Shown here piece by piece: positions 1-9,184 of a DNA stretch of 64,000 nt. Under the pieces are notes generated by a model that worked only from the letters and a program-made list of their open reading frames with translations, did no database searches and had not been told where the DNA came from. Origin of the DNA: DASUBV01 sp036501025 (GTDB lineage Bacteria > Actinomycetota > Actinomycetes > Streptosporangiales > Streptosporangiaceae); NCBI GenBank assembly GCA_036501025.1, contig DASYBB010000065.1, positions 4,484 to 68,483 on the forward strand, in the 5' to 3' direction. Both the position numbers and the translations under genes were made by a program. Every line of letters starts with the position of its first letter. The stretch's first letter is position 1.

Positions 1-1503
1 CTGTTCTTCCAGCCGAGCATGAGCACGATCACCTACCACGGCTCCTACCTGCCCCTCGACGGCGTGCATATGAGCCGGGCCTACGCCTCGACGCTGAACA
101 TCAGCTTCGACGTGCGCGGCGGCCTGCTGCTCCGGCAGATCCACCACTGGTCGGCCGACCTGTTCATGGCGGCGATCTTCGCGCACATGATCCGGATCTT
201 CTTCACCGGCGCCTACCGCAAGCCGCGCGAGGTCAACTGGCTGATCGGGATCATCATGCTCACCCTCGGGCTGATCGAGGGACTGTTCGGCTACTCGCTG
301 CCCGACGACCTGCTGTCCGGCGCCGGCCTGCGGATCCTGGAGGGCGTCCTCCAGTCCATCCCGATCGTCGGGACCTACCTGGCCTTCTTCCTGTTCGGCG
401 GACAGTTCCCCGGCAGCGACATCGTGCCCCGGATGTACATCCTGCACGTCCTGGTCATCCCCGGCCTGCTCCTGGCGCTGATCACCGCGCACCTGTTCAT
501 CATGGTGTTCCAGAAGCACACCCAGATGCCGGGCAAGGGCCGGACCAACCAGAACGTCGTCGGCCAGCCGATGTACCCGTACTTCATGGCCAAGACCGGC
601 GCGTTCTTCTTCTTCGTGTTCGGCGTCGTGGCCCTGGCCGGGGCGCTCGCGCAGATCAACCCGATCTGGCTGTACGGGCCGTATAACCCGGTGGCCATGT
701 CGGCGGGCTCCCAGCCGGACTTCTACATGGGCATGCTCGAAGGCGCGCTGCGCGTGTTCCCGGCCTGGAACTGGGAGGTCCTCGGGCACGACTTTGCCTT
801 TAACGTGTTCGTCCCGGCCCTGGTCCCGCTCGGCCTGATCTTCACCGGCGCCGCCGTCTGGCCGTTCATCGAGCAGTGGGTGACCGGCGACAAGGGCGAG
901 CACCACCTGCTGGACCGGCCGCGGAACGCGCCGACCCGGACCGCCCTCGGCGTGGCCGTGATCACGTTCTGGGGCGTGCTGTGGGCCGAGGGCGCCAACG
1001 ACATCATCGCCGACCACTTCAATGTCTCGCTCTACCTGACGACCCAGATCGCCCAGGTGGCCTGGCTGGTGGCGCCGATCCTGGCCTACATCATCACCAA
1101 GCGGATCTGCCTCGGCCTGCAGCGCAAGGACGTGCACCTGCTGGAGCACGGCGTGGAGACCGGCATCATCCGCCAGCTCCCGAGCGGCGAGTTCATCGAG
1201 GAGACCGCCCCGGTGGACGAGGAGGCGCGGGCCGTGCTCGAGTCCCGGCCGGACTACCAGCCGCTGCCCGACCTCGGCGGCACCGGTGAGGTGCCGGCGC
1301 CGGGCATGCGCGGCGCGGTCGGCAAGGTCCGGTCCCGCCTGTACAACATCGTCACCGAGAGCGTCCCGCTGCCCGCCGCCGACGGCCACCACGCGGTGGA
1401 GGGCAACGGCCACGGCCAGCAGGCCGTCGAGGGCAACGGCCACGCCGCCCCGGCCGAGGTGTCCAGCGGCCCGGTTTCCCCGCCGACGGACGACGAGGCC
1501 TAA
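1..1503 (+). CDS. qcrB: Cytochrome bc complex cytochrome b subunit QcrB (5' end missing)
   Basis: Membrane cytochrome b of the menaquinol:cytochrome c reductase (complex III); it carries the b hemes and the quinol sites. The frame is open from base 1 (LFFQPSM around the first Met at 19 fits the family interior), so the N-terminus lies outside the window. Visible are the RGGLLLRQIHHW heme-helix region, several membrane helices and PDFY at about bases 715-726, where the family has the Qo-site PEWY or PDWY. The C-terminus is a long hydrophilic actinobacterial extension ending in short EGNGHG repeats. QcrC and QcrA would be expected just upstream. Start unknown because of truncation. Confidence 0.95.
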   Translation: MFFQPSMSTITYHGSYLPLDGVHMSRAYASTLNISFDVRGGLLLRQIHHWSADLFMAAIFAHMIRIFFTGAYRKPREVNWLIGIIMLTLGLIEGLFGYSLPDDLLSGAGLRILEGVLQSIPIVGTYLAFFLFGGQFPGSDIVPRMYILHVLVIPGLLLALITAHLFIMVFQKHTQMPGKGRTNQNVVGQPMYPYFMAKTGAFFFFVFGVVALAGALAQINPIWLYGPYNPVAMSAGSQPDFYMGMLEGALRVFPAWNWEVLGHDFAFNVFVPALVPLGLIFTGAAVWPFIEQWVTGDKGEHHLLDRPRNAPTRTALGVAVITFWGVLWAEGANDIIADHFNVSLYLTTQIAQVAWLVAPILAYIITKRICLGLQRKDVHLLEHGVETGIIRQLPSGEFIEETAPVDEEARAVLESRPDYQPLPDLGGTGEVPAPGMRGAVGKVRSRLYNIVTESVPLPAADGHHAVEGNGHGQQAVEGNGHAAPAEVSSGPVSPPTDDEA

Positions 1504-1529
1504 AAAAGCACCGAACACCCCGCGAAACT

Positions 1530-1560
1530 GGCCCCGGGACGCTCATCGTGTCCCGGGGCC
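1530..1560. terminator. Hairpin between qcrB and the convergent fadD-type gene
   Basis: An 11-bp perfect inverted repeat (GGCCCCGGGAC / GTCCCGGGGCC, 9-nt loop) lies 27 nt after the qcrB stop and before the stop of the convergent gene. There is no T-tract, which is common in high-GC actinomycetes. It could serve both strands. Confidence 0.6.
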
Positions 1561-1621
1561 GTCTCGGTCCCGCCCGGCTGCGGTCACCGGCCGCCCACAG
1601 AGCGGCCCAGGCGGCCCTGAG

Positions 1622-3418
1622 TCAGCTGTAGAGCGCCTCGATCTCGGCGGCGAAGTCCTTGACCACGACGCCGCGTCGTACCTTCAGCGAGGGCGTCAGG
1701 TAGCCGTTCTCCTCGGTGAAGTCGACGTCCAGGACCCGGAACTTGCGGATCGACTCCGCCCGGGACACCGCCTGGTTCGCCTCGTCCACCGCGCCCTGGA
1801 TGTCGGCCGTCAGGTCGGGGTCGGCGGACAGGTCGGCGACGGTGGCGGCCGCGGGCTTGCTGTGCTGCTTCTTCCAGTGCTCCAGCGCCTCGGGGTCCAG
1901 CGTGACCAGGCAGGCGATGAACGGCCGGCCATCCCCGACGACCAGGCACTGGCTGATCAGCGGATGGGCGCGCAGCCGGTCCTCCAGCACGGCCGGGGCG
2001 ACGTTCTTGCCGCCCGCCGTGACGATGAGCTCCTTCTTCCGCCCGGTCACCCGCAGGAAGCCCTCGTCGTCCAGCTCGCCGAGGTCGCCGGTGGCCAGCC
2101 ACCCGTCGCCGTCCAGCGTTTCCGCCGTGGCCGCCTTGTTCTGCCAGTAGCCGGCGAACACGTTCGGGCCCTTGATCAGGATCTCGCCGTCGTCGGCGAT
2201 CCGCAGGCTGACCCCGGGCAGCGGCTGGCCCACGGTGCCGATCTTGTTACGGCTCGGCTTGTTCACCACCGCGGCGGCCGAGGTCTCGGTCAGGCCGTAG
2301 CCCTCGAGCACGGTCAGCCCGACGCCGCGGAAGAAGTGGCCCAGCCGCTCGCCCAGGGGGGCGCCGCCGGAGACGGCGTACTGGACCCGGCCGCCCACCG
2401 CGTCCCGCAGCCTGGCGTACACCAGCCGGTCGAACAGGCCGTGCCGCAGCGCCACGCCCCGGCCCGGCCCGCCGGCGTCCTGGGACCGGCTCCAGGCCAC
2501 CGCCGCGTCCGCCGCGGCCGCGAAGATGCGCCGCTTGACCCCGCTCGCGGCGGCCTGCTGCTGGGCCGAGTTGAAGACCTTCTCGAACACCCGCGGCACC
2601 GCGAGCAGGAACGTCGGCCGGAACTCGGGCAGCCCGGCGGCCAGCGTGCTGGCGTCCGGCCAGTGCCCGAGGATGGCGCCCGACTCCAGGCAGCCGACCT
2701 GGATGATCCGCGCGAAGGAATGCGCCAGCGGCAGGAACAGCAGGGTCGAGCCGCCGTCGATCTCGAATACCTCGGGCAGCGCCCCGGCCACCGCGTTGCG
2801 GACGTCGGCCAGCAGGTTGCGGTGGGTCAGCTCGCACCCCTTCGGGCGTCCCGTCGTCCCCGAGGTGTAGATGATCGTGGCCAGGTCATCGGCGCTCCGC
2901 GCCGCCCGCTGGCCGGCCAGCTGCTCGTCGCTGACCCCGGTCCCGCCCGCGGTGATCCCGGCCAGGCCGCCGATCTCCCAGACCTCGCGCAGGCCGGGCA
3001 GCCGGTCGCGGAGGCCGCCGATCAGACCCGCGTGCGCGGACGTCTCCGCGAACACGGCGCGCGCCCCGGAGTCGCCGAGGATCCACTCCACCTGATCCGC
3101 GGACGACGTCTCGTAGACCGGCACCGTGACGGCCCCGGCGGCCCAGATCGCGTAGTCGATCAGCGTCCACTCATACCGCGTGCGGGACATCAGGCCGATC
3201 CGCTCGCCCGGCTCGACGCCGGCCGCGACCAGGCCCTTGGCCAGCGCCGCGACCTCGTCCCGGAACGCCCCCGCAGTGACGTCGTGCCAGGTCCCGTCAT
3301 CGGACCGGCGGCGCAGGGCCACGGCCTGCGGATGGCTGTCGGCCCGGCTGAAGACGACGTCGGCCAGGCTCGCCCGGTCGGCAATCTGGGCGAGCGCCGG
3401 AATGCTGTAGTCGCGCAC
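1622..3418 (-). CDS. Long-chain fatty-acid--CoA ligase (AMP-forming, FadD15-like)
   Basis: Cytoplasmic or membrane-associated acyl-CoA synthetase that activates long-chain fatty acids through an acyl-adenylate. Seen: the P-loop-like YTSGTTGRPKG (A3), GYGLTETSAA (A5), the GDLGELDDEG and RKKELIVTAGGKN hinge region, and a full family length of about 598 aa. I chose GTG at 3418 because AGGGAGGAT sits just before it; the in-frame ATG at 3433 lies upstream of that ribosome site and would make it coding. A palindromic operator-like site and a -10 box precede the gene. Substrate chain length cannot be read from sequence. Confidence 0.92.
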   Translation of the reverse strand: MRDYSIPALAQIADRASLADVVFSRADSHPQAVALRRRSDDGTWHDVTAGAFRDEVAALAKGLVAAGVEPGERIGLMSRTRYEWTLIDYAIWAAGAVTVPVYETSSADQVEWILGDSGARAVFAETSAHAGLIGGLRDRLPGLREVWEIGGLAGITAGGTGVSDEQLAGQRAARSADDLATIIYTSGTTGRPKGCELTHRNLLADVRNAVAGALPEVFEIDGGSTLLFLPLAHSFARIIQVGCLESGAILGHWPDASTLAAGLPEFRPTFLLAVPRVFEKVFNSAQQQAAASGVKRRIFAAAADAAVAWSRSQDAGGPGRGVALRHGLFDRLVYARLRDAVGGRVQYAVSGGAPLGERLGHFFRGVGLTVLEGYGLTETSAAAVVNKPSRNKIGTVGQPLPGVSLRIADDGEILIKGPNVFAGYWQNKAATAETLDGDGWLATGDLGELDDEGFLRVTGRKKELIVTAGGKNVAPAVLEDRLRAHPLISQCLVVGDGRPFIACLVTLDPEALEHWKKQHSKPAAATVADLSADPDLTADIQGAVDEANQAVSRAESIRKFRVLDVDFTEENGYLTPSLKVRRGVVVKDFAAEIEALYS

Positions 3419-3455
3419 GTATCCTCCCTGCATGGCGGCGTGGAGCTGCCTGGAC

Positions 3456-3486
3456 CGTATAACGGCAGCATGTTACTGCCCAGTAA
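3456..3486 (-). promoter_or_regulatory. fadD-type promoter with palindromic operator
   Basis: A perfect 14-bp palindrome, TTACTGCCCAGTAA, occupies 3473-3486. On the minus strand it lies about 12 bp upstream of TTATACGG (3456-3463), a plausible -10, so it overlaps the -35 zone of the acyl-CoA ligase promoter. Geometry and size fit a TetR-family operator of fatty-acid metabolism. The regulator is not in the window. Confidence 0.5.
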
Positions 3487-3636
3487 ACGCCAGTTCTCTC
3501 CGGCCGGCCCGTCCCGGCTGCTTTCCCGCGAGCCCTTTTCCGGCCCCCATTCTCCGCGCTGCCCCGCGGCCCGGTCCGGCCGGCACGGCCGGGGGCACGC
3601 TTGGGCTGCGGGCACCGCCCTGCTTAAAGTGTGGCC

Positions 3637-4404
3637 ATGCGGGTCAATGTGGTGAGTGATGTGCATGGCCGGACCGACGCGCTGCGCGATGCCGCCGACG
3701 GCGCGGATGCCCTGGTGTGCCTGGGCGACCTGCTGCTGTTCATCGACTACGCCGATCACGGCCAGGGCATCTTCCCCGACCTGTTCGGGGCCGAGGCGGC
3801 GAGCGAGCTGATCACGCTGCGCACCGCCAAGCGGTTCGACGAGGCCCGCGCCATGTCCGCCCGGCTGTGGGCGGGCCTGGGCGGCGAGCCGCGCCAGCAC
3901 ATCGACGCCGCCGTGTCCCGCCAGTACGCCGCGCTGTTCGCCGCGATGCCCACCCCGGCCTACCTGACCTACGGGAACGTCGACGTCCCGCGGCTGTGGG
4001 ACGAGCACCTGCGGCCCGGCCAGCGCGTGCTCGACGGCGAGCGGATCGAGCTCGGCGGCTGGACCTTCGGGTTCGTCGGCGGCGGCCTGCGCTCGCCCTA
4101 CCGCACCCCCAACGAGCTCGACGACGAGATCTTCGCGGCCAAGGTCGCGGCCATCGGCGAGGTCGACGTGCTGTGCGCGCACATCCCGCCCGATGTTCCG
4201 GAACTGCTGTTCGACACGGTGGCGCGGCGGGTCGAGCGGGGGAGCGAGGCGCTGCTGGAGGCCATCCGGACGACCCAGCCCCGGTACGCGCTGTTCGGCC
4301 ACGTGCACCAGCCCCAGGCCAGCAGGCTCCGGATCGGTGCCACCCAGTGCATCAACGTGGGTCATTTCCGCGCGACGGGCCAGCCCTTCACCCTGGAGTG
4401 GTAG
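3637..4404 (+). CDS. Metallophosphoesterase
   Basis: Predicted two-metal phosphoesterase of the calcineurin-like fold; substrate unknown. The motif order is intact: SDVHG near the N-terminus, CLGDLLLF, GNVD, AHIPPD, and the C-terminal FGHVHQP (GHxH). No signal peptide, so it should act in the cytosol. A GTG at 3631 is also in frame, but the ATG at 3637 puts the beta strand MRVNVVSDVHG at the very N-terminus as in relatives. TAAAGT, 7 nt before the first possible start, could be the -10 of a leaderless promoter. It is followed after 24 nt by the SRPBCC gene. Confidence 0.85.
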   Translation: MRVNVVSDVHGRTDALRDAADGADALVCLGDLLLFIDYADHGQGIFPDLFGAEAASELITLRTAKRFDEARAMSARLWAGLGGEPRQHIDAAVSRQYAALFAAMPTPAYLTYGNVDVPRLWDEHLRPGQRVLDGERIELGGWTFGFVGGGLRSPYRTPNELDDEIFAAKVAAIGEVDVLCAHIPPDVPELLFDTVARRVERGSEALLEAIRTTQPRYALFGHVHQPQASRLRIGATQCINVGHFRATGQPFTLEW

Positions 4405-4428
4405 TCGCCTGGAGGTACGCTCCGAGTC

Positions 4429-4914
4429 ATGGCGGACAGGACCAGCTCGAGTATCACGGTCGCGGCGCCCAGGGCGGTCGTCATGGGCGTGATAGCTGAC
4501 TTCGCCGCGTACCCCGACTGGGCCACCGGCGTCCGGTCCGCCGAGATCCTCGAGAGCGATGCCGACGGCCGTCCCGCCGTGGTGCGCTTCGAGCTGGATG
4601 CCGGCGTCATCAAGGACCGGTACACGCTGGCGTACCGGTGGGACGATGACGCCGCGGTCCGGTGGGACCTGTCGCAGCCGGGCTCGATGATCTCCGAGAT
4701 GTCCGGCGGCTACCTGCTCGCCGGTGACGGTGGAGGGACCAAAGTTACCTATGAGCTGGCTGTGGGACTGCGAGTGCCGATGATCGGGATACTGAAGCGC
4801 CGGGCCGAGAAGACCATCGTGGAGACGGCCCTGAAGGGCCTGCGCTCGCGCTCCGAATCCGCGTCCGCCGGCGGCCCCCGCCCCGGCTCAGCCACGGGCG
4901 GCAGCCATGACTGA
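4429..4914 (+). CDS. SRPBCC family protein (polyketide cyclase/dehydrase-like)
   Basis: A 161-aa START/Bet v1-like lipid or polyketide pocket protein. The N-terminus (SSSITVAAPRAVVMGVIADFAAYPDW) is the classic first strand and helix of the family, and strand pairs such as YTLAYRWDDDAAVRWDL follow. The last 25 residues are a Gly/Ser/Pro-rich tail. The next gene starts 8 nt before this stop, so the two are probably translationally coupled. Its ligand and role are unknown. Confidence 0.85.
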   Translation: MADRTSSSITVAAPRAVVMGVIADFAAYPDWATGVRSAEILESDADGRPAVVRFELDAGVIKDRYTLAYRWDDDAAVRWDLSQPGSMISEMSGGYLLAGDGGGTKVTYELAVGLRVPMIGILKRRAEKTIVETALKGLRSRSESASAGGPRPGSATGGSHD

Positions 4915-6406
4915 CCCGACCACCCCGGACCCGGTCCCCGACCCGGCCCCGGAGCCGGACCCGGCCAGCGCGCCCGACCCGACGCCGGCGCCGGACGCCG
5001 CCAGCGCGCCGGACACGGACCCCGCGGCCGGCGCGATGCCGGAAGCGGACGCCGCCGCGAGGGAGGAAGCCCCCGAGACGGAGGCAGCCCTGGAGACCGA
5101 CGCGGTACCGCCGGATGCAGTGCCGGCCGACGCGGTGCCGCCGCACGCAGTGCCGGCTGATGCAGTGCCGGCTGACGCGGTGCCGCCGCAGGCAGCGTCA
5201 GCTGACGCAGCGCCAGTTGACGCAGCGCCAGCGGACGAAGCACCGGTGAACGAAGCGTCGGCGGCGGAGACAGCGCCAGCCCCCGAGTCCGCGGCCCGCC
5301 CCGCTACCCCGCCTGCCCCCGACCTGCCGCCCCCGCCCCGTGACGGCGCGGCCCGGCGCGGCCCGGCCCGGCCCGCGGCGGCCCGGAACGGCGCGGCCCG
5401 GCGCGGCGCGGCCCGGAACGGCTCCGTCCAGGACGGCCCGTGGGCGGTCGCAGCCGCCGAGTCGGCGGCCGAGTCGGCCGACCCGCAGCGGCCTGCCGCG
5501 CCGCCGGCCCCGGCTGCCGGGCAGCACGCCGCGTCCGGGACGGGATGGCCCGATCCCGCCCCCGCACGGCCCGATTCCGCGTCCGGCACCGGCGCGACGG
5601 CCGGCGCTGATCACCTGGCGGCTAGCGAGGAGGCGCTGACCGGGACGGTCACGCCCGCCGGCGGGCGCCGCGCCGGCGACCGCCGCGCCGGTGCCCGCCG
5701 CCCCGCGGACCGCCGCGGCGCGGGATCGGCCGATCCCTGGAGCGCCGCCACCGATCCGATCGGTTCCGCGCCAGGCGAAGTGTCCGGCGGGCGCCAGCCC
5801 GAGGACAGCCGCCCGGAAGCCGGGCAGCAGCCCGGCGATGGCGCCGCCACCCGCACGCCGGCCCCGCGGTGGGACGCCGGCCCGATTGGCGAACGCGACA
5901 CCATCCGGTCCGTGCCCGCCCGGCGGCCGGCCGCGCGCCGCCCCGAGCCCCGGCGCCCGGCGCCGGGCACCGACCTGCTGGGCGACCTGCAGCGCTGGCT
6001 CATCCGGTCGGGCACCCGGAGCATGCGCCACCAGATCGAGGGCCAGGTGCGCCGGACCCTGGGCGGCGGGCGCCGCACGGAGCCGGCGGATGCGTGGGGG
6101 ACGGCGACGACCGAGCCCCCGCCCCATCTCGGTGACTCGCCGGAATGCGCCTGGTGCCCGATCTGCCGGGCCGCGCGGCGGATGCGCGAGTCCGGCCCGG
6201 ACCTGGGCTCGCAGATCTCCGGCGCATCCGATGTGGTGGCCTCGGCCGTTCAGGATGCCATCGTGGCGGTCGACGCGATATTCTCGCGGCCCGCCTCGGC
6301 TCCCGGGTCGCGGCGGCCAGCGGATGGGTCACCCGATTCCGGCCCCGCCGACTCCGCTGGCGACGCAGCGGAGAGGGGCTCAGATGAGCCTGGCGATAGG
6401 GGTTGA
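4907..6406 (+). CDS. Low-complexity protein with conserved C-terminal DUF5304-like domain
   Basis: About 499 aa. The first 340 residues are Ala/Pro/Glu/Asp and later Ala/Arg/Pro-rich and of low complexity, with degenerate repeats of the type DAVPADAVPPHAVPADAVPA (bases 5105-5260). The last 150 residues look globular: an amphipathic segment LLGDLQRWLIRSGTRSMRHQ, then CAWCPICRA, whose Cys residues could bind metal, then a helix GASDVVASAVQDAIVAVDAIF. This C-terminal arrangement resembles the DUF5304 proteins encoded beside glucokinase in streptomycetes (recalled, not searched). No function known. It overlaps the next gene by 23 nt. Confidence 0.75.
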   Translation: MTDPTTPDPVPDPAPEPDPASAPDPTPAPDAASAPDTDPAAGAMPEADAAAREEAPETEAALETDAVPPDAVPADAVPPHAVPADAVPADAVPPQAASADAAPVDAAPADEAPVNEASAAETAPAPESAARPATPPAPDLPPPPRDGAARRGPARPAAARNGAARRGAARNGSVQDGPWAVAAAESAAESADPQRPAAPPAPAAGQHAASGTGWPDPAPARPDSASGTGATAGADHLAASEEALTGTVTPAGGRRAGDRRAGARRPADRRGAGSADPWSAATDPIGSAPGEVSGGRQPEDSRPEAGQQPGDGAATRTPAPRWDAGPIGERDTIRSVPARRPAARRPEPRRPAPGTDLLGDLQRWLIRSGTRSMRHQIEGQVRRTLGGGRRTEPADAWGTATTEPPPHLGDSPECAWCPICRAARRMRESGPDLGSQISGASDVVASAVQDAIVAVDAIFSRPASAPGSRRPADGSPDSGPADSAGDAAERGSDEPGDRG

Positions 6407-7328
6407 TGTCGGCGGCACCAAGGTCGCCGCGGGCGTCGTAGACCCGGCCGGAAAGATCATCGAGCGGGTCAGGCGGCCCACCCCGGCCGCCAGCCCGGCC
6501 GGGACCGAGCAGGTCATCGTCGAGGTCGTCAATGAGCTGCGGGAACGGCACGACGTCTCCGCGGTCGGCATCGGCGCCGCGGGCTTCGTCGACGAGACCC
6601 GGTCGGTCGTCATGTTCGCGCCGAACCTGGCGTGGCGGGACGAGCCGGTCAAGAAGCGGGTCGAGGACCGCCTGGGCTGCCCGGTCCTGGTCGAGAACGA
6701 CGCGAACGCGGCCGCCTGGGCCGAGGTCCGGTTCGGCGCCGCGCAAGATCAGGACCAGGTGGTGCTGATCGCGGTCGGCACCGGCATCGGCGCCGGCCTG
6801 GTGCTGGACGGCCGGCTGTACCGGGGCCGGTGGGGCGCGGCCGGCGAGCCCGGGCATTACCGGGTGGTGCCGGCGGGCCGGCTGTGCGGCTGCGGGAACC
6901 GGGGCTGCTGGGAGCAGTATGTGAGCGGCAATGCCCTGGTCGCCGAGGCCCGTGAGTTCGCGCGGCGCACGCCCGGAGCGGCGGCCCGGCTGCTCCAGCT
7001 CGGCGGCGGGAGCGTCGAGGGCATCGACGGGCCGACGGTGACTCGCGCGGCCCTGGAAGGCGACGCCGCGGCCATCCGCTGCTTCGAGATCGCCGGGCAC
7101 TGGCTCGGGACCGGCCTGGCCGACCTGGCCGCGATCCTCGACCCCGGCTGCTTCGTGATCGGCGGCGGCGTGTCCGAGGCCGGGGACCTGCTGCTCGGCC
7201 CGGCCCGGCTGGCGTTCGCCGACGGCCTGACCGGCGGTGCCTACCGCCCCCTGGCAGAGATCAGGATCGCGCGGCTCGGCCCGGACGCGGGCCTGATCGG
7301 CGCCGCTGACCTCGCTCGCTGCGGCTGA
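6384..7328 (+). CDS. glkA: ROK-family glucokinase
   Basis: Phosphorylates glucose with ATP in the cytosol; in streptomycetes the orthologue also takes part in carbon catabolite repression. Seen: N-terminal phosphate loop GVDVGGTKVAAGVVD, the substrate-site segment VENDANAAAWAE, adenosine-side GTGIGAG, and the ROK zinc motif CGCGNRGCWE preceded by EPGHYRVV. Length 314 aa fits. No HTH domain, so this is the kinase and not a ROK repressor. ATG at 6384 follows GGAGAGGGG. It ends 1 nt before the stop of the convergent gene. Confidence 0.93.
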   Translation: MSLAIGVDVGGTKVAAGVVDPAGKIIERVRRPTPAASPAGTEQVIVEVVNELRERHDVSAVGIGAAGFVDETRSVVMFAPNLAWRDEPVKKRVEDRLGCPVLVENDANAAAWAEVRFGAAQDQDQVVLIAVGTGIGAGLVLDGRLYRGRWGAAGEPGHYRVVPAGRLCGCGNRGCWEQYVSGNALVAEAREFARRTPGAAARLLQLGGGSVEGIDGPTVTRAALEGDAAAIRCFEIAGHWLGTGLADLAAILDPGCFVIGGGVSEAGDLLLGPARLAFADGLTGGAYRPLAEIRIARLGPDAGLIGAADLARCG

Positions 7329-7329
7329 G

Positions 7330-8409
7330 CTAGACGACCGCTCCGTCATCGTCGTCGTCGCGCGGCCGGTCGCTCATGCGCAGGAACAAGGTCACCCCGC
7401 CGCCGATGAACGCGACGATGGCCAGCAGAGCGCCCCAGTCGGAGATGTCCCCGAGCAGGGATGCCACCACCAGGTAGAGCGGCCCGCCCAGCAGCCCGGC
7501 CCAGGCGCCCTTGGCGATGGGATCCAGCTGGGGGAGCGGCTCGGGCGGCGGCGGGACGTACCGGCCGTCCTCGGCCGTGTCGTCGCCGGCGGGCGCGGGC
7601 TGCGGCACGGCCCGCCGGACGATCCGCGCCCGGTCGCCCGTGAAGCCCCCGGCGTGCCGCCCGCCGCTGCGCGGCCGGTCCGCCTGCGGGGCCTCCGGCG
7701 GTCCCGTGTCTTCCGTTTCCTCAGTGCCCGTGGCGCCATTGCCCTGGCCGTTGTAGGAAGGGCCTGGCCCGGACGGGTGACCACCCAGCGGATCGCCGGG
7801 AAAGAAGTCCGGCCCGAAAGGATCGGGACCGAGCAGCCCGGCGCCGCCCGCGCTGGCGTCAGCCGGGCCGCTGCCGCCGTCCGGGCGCCGCACCGGCCCT
7901 GGACGTCCCGCCAGGTCAGCCGGTCCCGCCAGGTCAGCCGGCCCGGTCAGGTCAGCCGGTCCCCGCAACCTGGGCGGTCCGGCCAGGTCAGCCGGTCCCG
8001 GCAGGCCGCGCGGCTCGGCCAGGTCGGGTGACCCGGCCAGGCCTGCCAGGTCGGCGGGCCCGGATAGTCCCGATGGTCCGGTAAGCCCCGATGGCCCGGC
8101 GAGTCCCGATGGCCCCGGCGGTCCGGACGGTCCCGGGAGGCTCGCGGGCCCGGGCCGGGCCGCGGGCCCGGGACGGCCCGGCTGCGGGGGGCGGCCCGCG
8201 GGACCGGGCCGGCCGGCGGACCCGCCCTGATCCCGGCCGCCGGCCCTGTCCCGCTCGGGCAGCGGGCGTCCGGCCGGGTCGGTGAGGTCCTCGCGGGCCG
8301 GCCACGGCGGCGGCGCAGCGGTGGTATCTACCGGCAGGTCAAAGCTCGCCACAAGGTCGCGCCAGGCTGCTTCCTCGCCGCTGATGTCGCCATCCCCGTT
8401 TCCGCCCAC
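7330..8409 (-). CDS. Uncharacterised membrane protein with collagen-like linker
   Basis: About 359 aa in three parts: an acidic N-terminus (SGEEAAWRDLVASFDLPVD), a long linker, and a C-terminal membrane part. The linker (bases about 7890-8190) is a run of Gly-Pro-X and GPADLAGPADL-type repeats. The end has LGGPLYLVVASLLGDISDW, a second hydrophobic helix AIVAFIGGGVTLFLRM, then an acidic tail DRPRDDDDD. A basic motif DRARIVRRAV precedes the helices. I chose GTG at 8409, 4 nt after the hydrolase stop, with GAATGAGG upstream. It probably forms an operon with the hydrolase. I do not recognise a function. Confidence 0.7.
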   Translation of the reverse strand: MGGNGDGDISGEEAAWRDLVASFDLPVDTTAAPPPWPAREDLTDPAGRPLPERDRAGGRDQGGSAGRPGPAGRPPQPGRPGPAARPGPASLPGPSGPPGPSGLAGPSGLTGPSGLSGPADLAGLAGSPDLAEPRGLPGPADLAGPPRLRGPADLTGPADLAGPADLAGRPGPVRRPDGGSGPADASAGGAGLLGPDPFGPDFFPGDPLGGHPSGPGPSYNGQGNGATGTEETEDTGPPEAPQADRPRSGGRHAGGFTGDRARIVRRAVPQPAPAGDDTAEDGRYVPPPPEPLPQLDPIAKGAWAGLLGGPLYLVVASLLGDISDWGALLAIVAFIGGGVTLFLRMSDRPRDDDDDGAVV

Positions 8410-8413
8410 TACC

Positions 8414-9184
8414 TCATTCCCTGTCCGAATCCTGGCCCGCGCGGCTGTGCGCTCGGACGAACTCCAGGCTCCCAGTGAAGATGACCCCAGCGTCATTGTC
8501 CAGGGTCGCAACGTGATAGCTGTCGGCGAGGTCGCGAACCTCCAGCTGGCCGTCAGAAAGCGCGCTGCGGAGCACCTTCAGGCTGGCCGGCCCGACGACG
8601 TGATCGACGGTGCTCCGGTAGACCAGCACCGGCTGGGTCAGGTCACCCAGGTGCTCGCGGGTCACCCGCCACAGGCCGGGGAGCGTGGCCGCGGCCTTGA
8701 CCGGAACCCGGTCGTACCCGCCCTCGCTGATCCCGTCCTTCTTGATGTCGTTGGTCACCCCCGCCAGCGAGGGAACGACCAGCTTCAGCAGCGGCGCGAG
8801 CAGGAACATCTTGGTGTCGGCCGCGACGGACGGGTTCACGAGCACCAGGCCGCTGACGGCTGGGCCGTGCAGCTCGGCCAGGCGCAGGGCCAGGCAGCCG
8901 CCCATGGACAGCCCCATGATGAAGATCTCGTCCGACCAGCTGCGCAGTTCCTCGAACGCCCGGTTGACCTCAGCGAACCAGTCTTCCCAGCGCGTCCGCG
9001 CCATTTCCGGCCAGGTCGTGCCATGTCCGGGCAACCGGGGCAGCGACACGCTGAGCCCGGCCTCGGAGAGGTAGTCCGCCCACGGCCGCAGCGACTGCGG
9101 GCTGCCAGTGAAGCCGTGGCACAGCAGCACGCCGGTCCTGCCGCCCTCGTGCCGGAACGCCTCGGCACCGGGCATCAACGGCAT
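8414..9184 (-). CDS. Alpha/beta hydrolase (carboxylesterase/monoacylglycerol lipase-like)
   Basis: 256-aa serine hydrolase resembling bacterial Est30-type carboxylesterases. Visible: oxyanion-hole HGFTGSPQS, nucleophile elbow GLSMGG, acidic residue in STVDHVV, and catalytic His in DSYHVATLD, all in the expected order. No signal peptide, so it is intracellular. ATG at 9184 follows GAGGACC. It diverges from the acyltransferase gene across a 177-bp gap, which suggests linked roles in glycerolipid turnover, but that is only inferred from position. Confidence 0.88.
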   Translation of the reverse strand: MPLMPGAEAFRHEGGRTGVLLCHGFTGSPQSLRPWADYLSEAGLSVSLPRLPGHGTTWPEMARTRWEDWFAEVNRAFEELRSWSDEIFIMGLSMGGCLALRLAELHGPAVSGLVLVNPSVAADTKMFLLAPLLKLVVPSLAGVTNDIKKDGISEGGYDRVPVKAAATLPGLWRVTREHLGDLTQPVLVYRSTVDHVVGPASLKVLRSALSDGQLEVRDLADSYHVATLDNDAGVIFTGSLEFVRAHSRAGQDSDRE

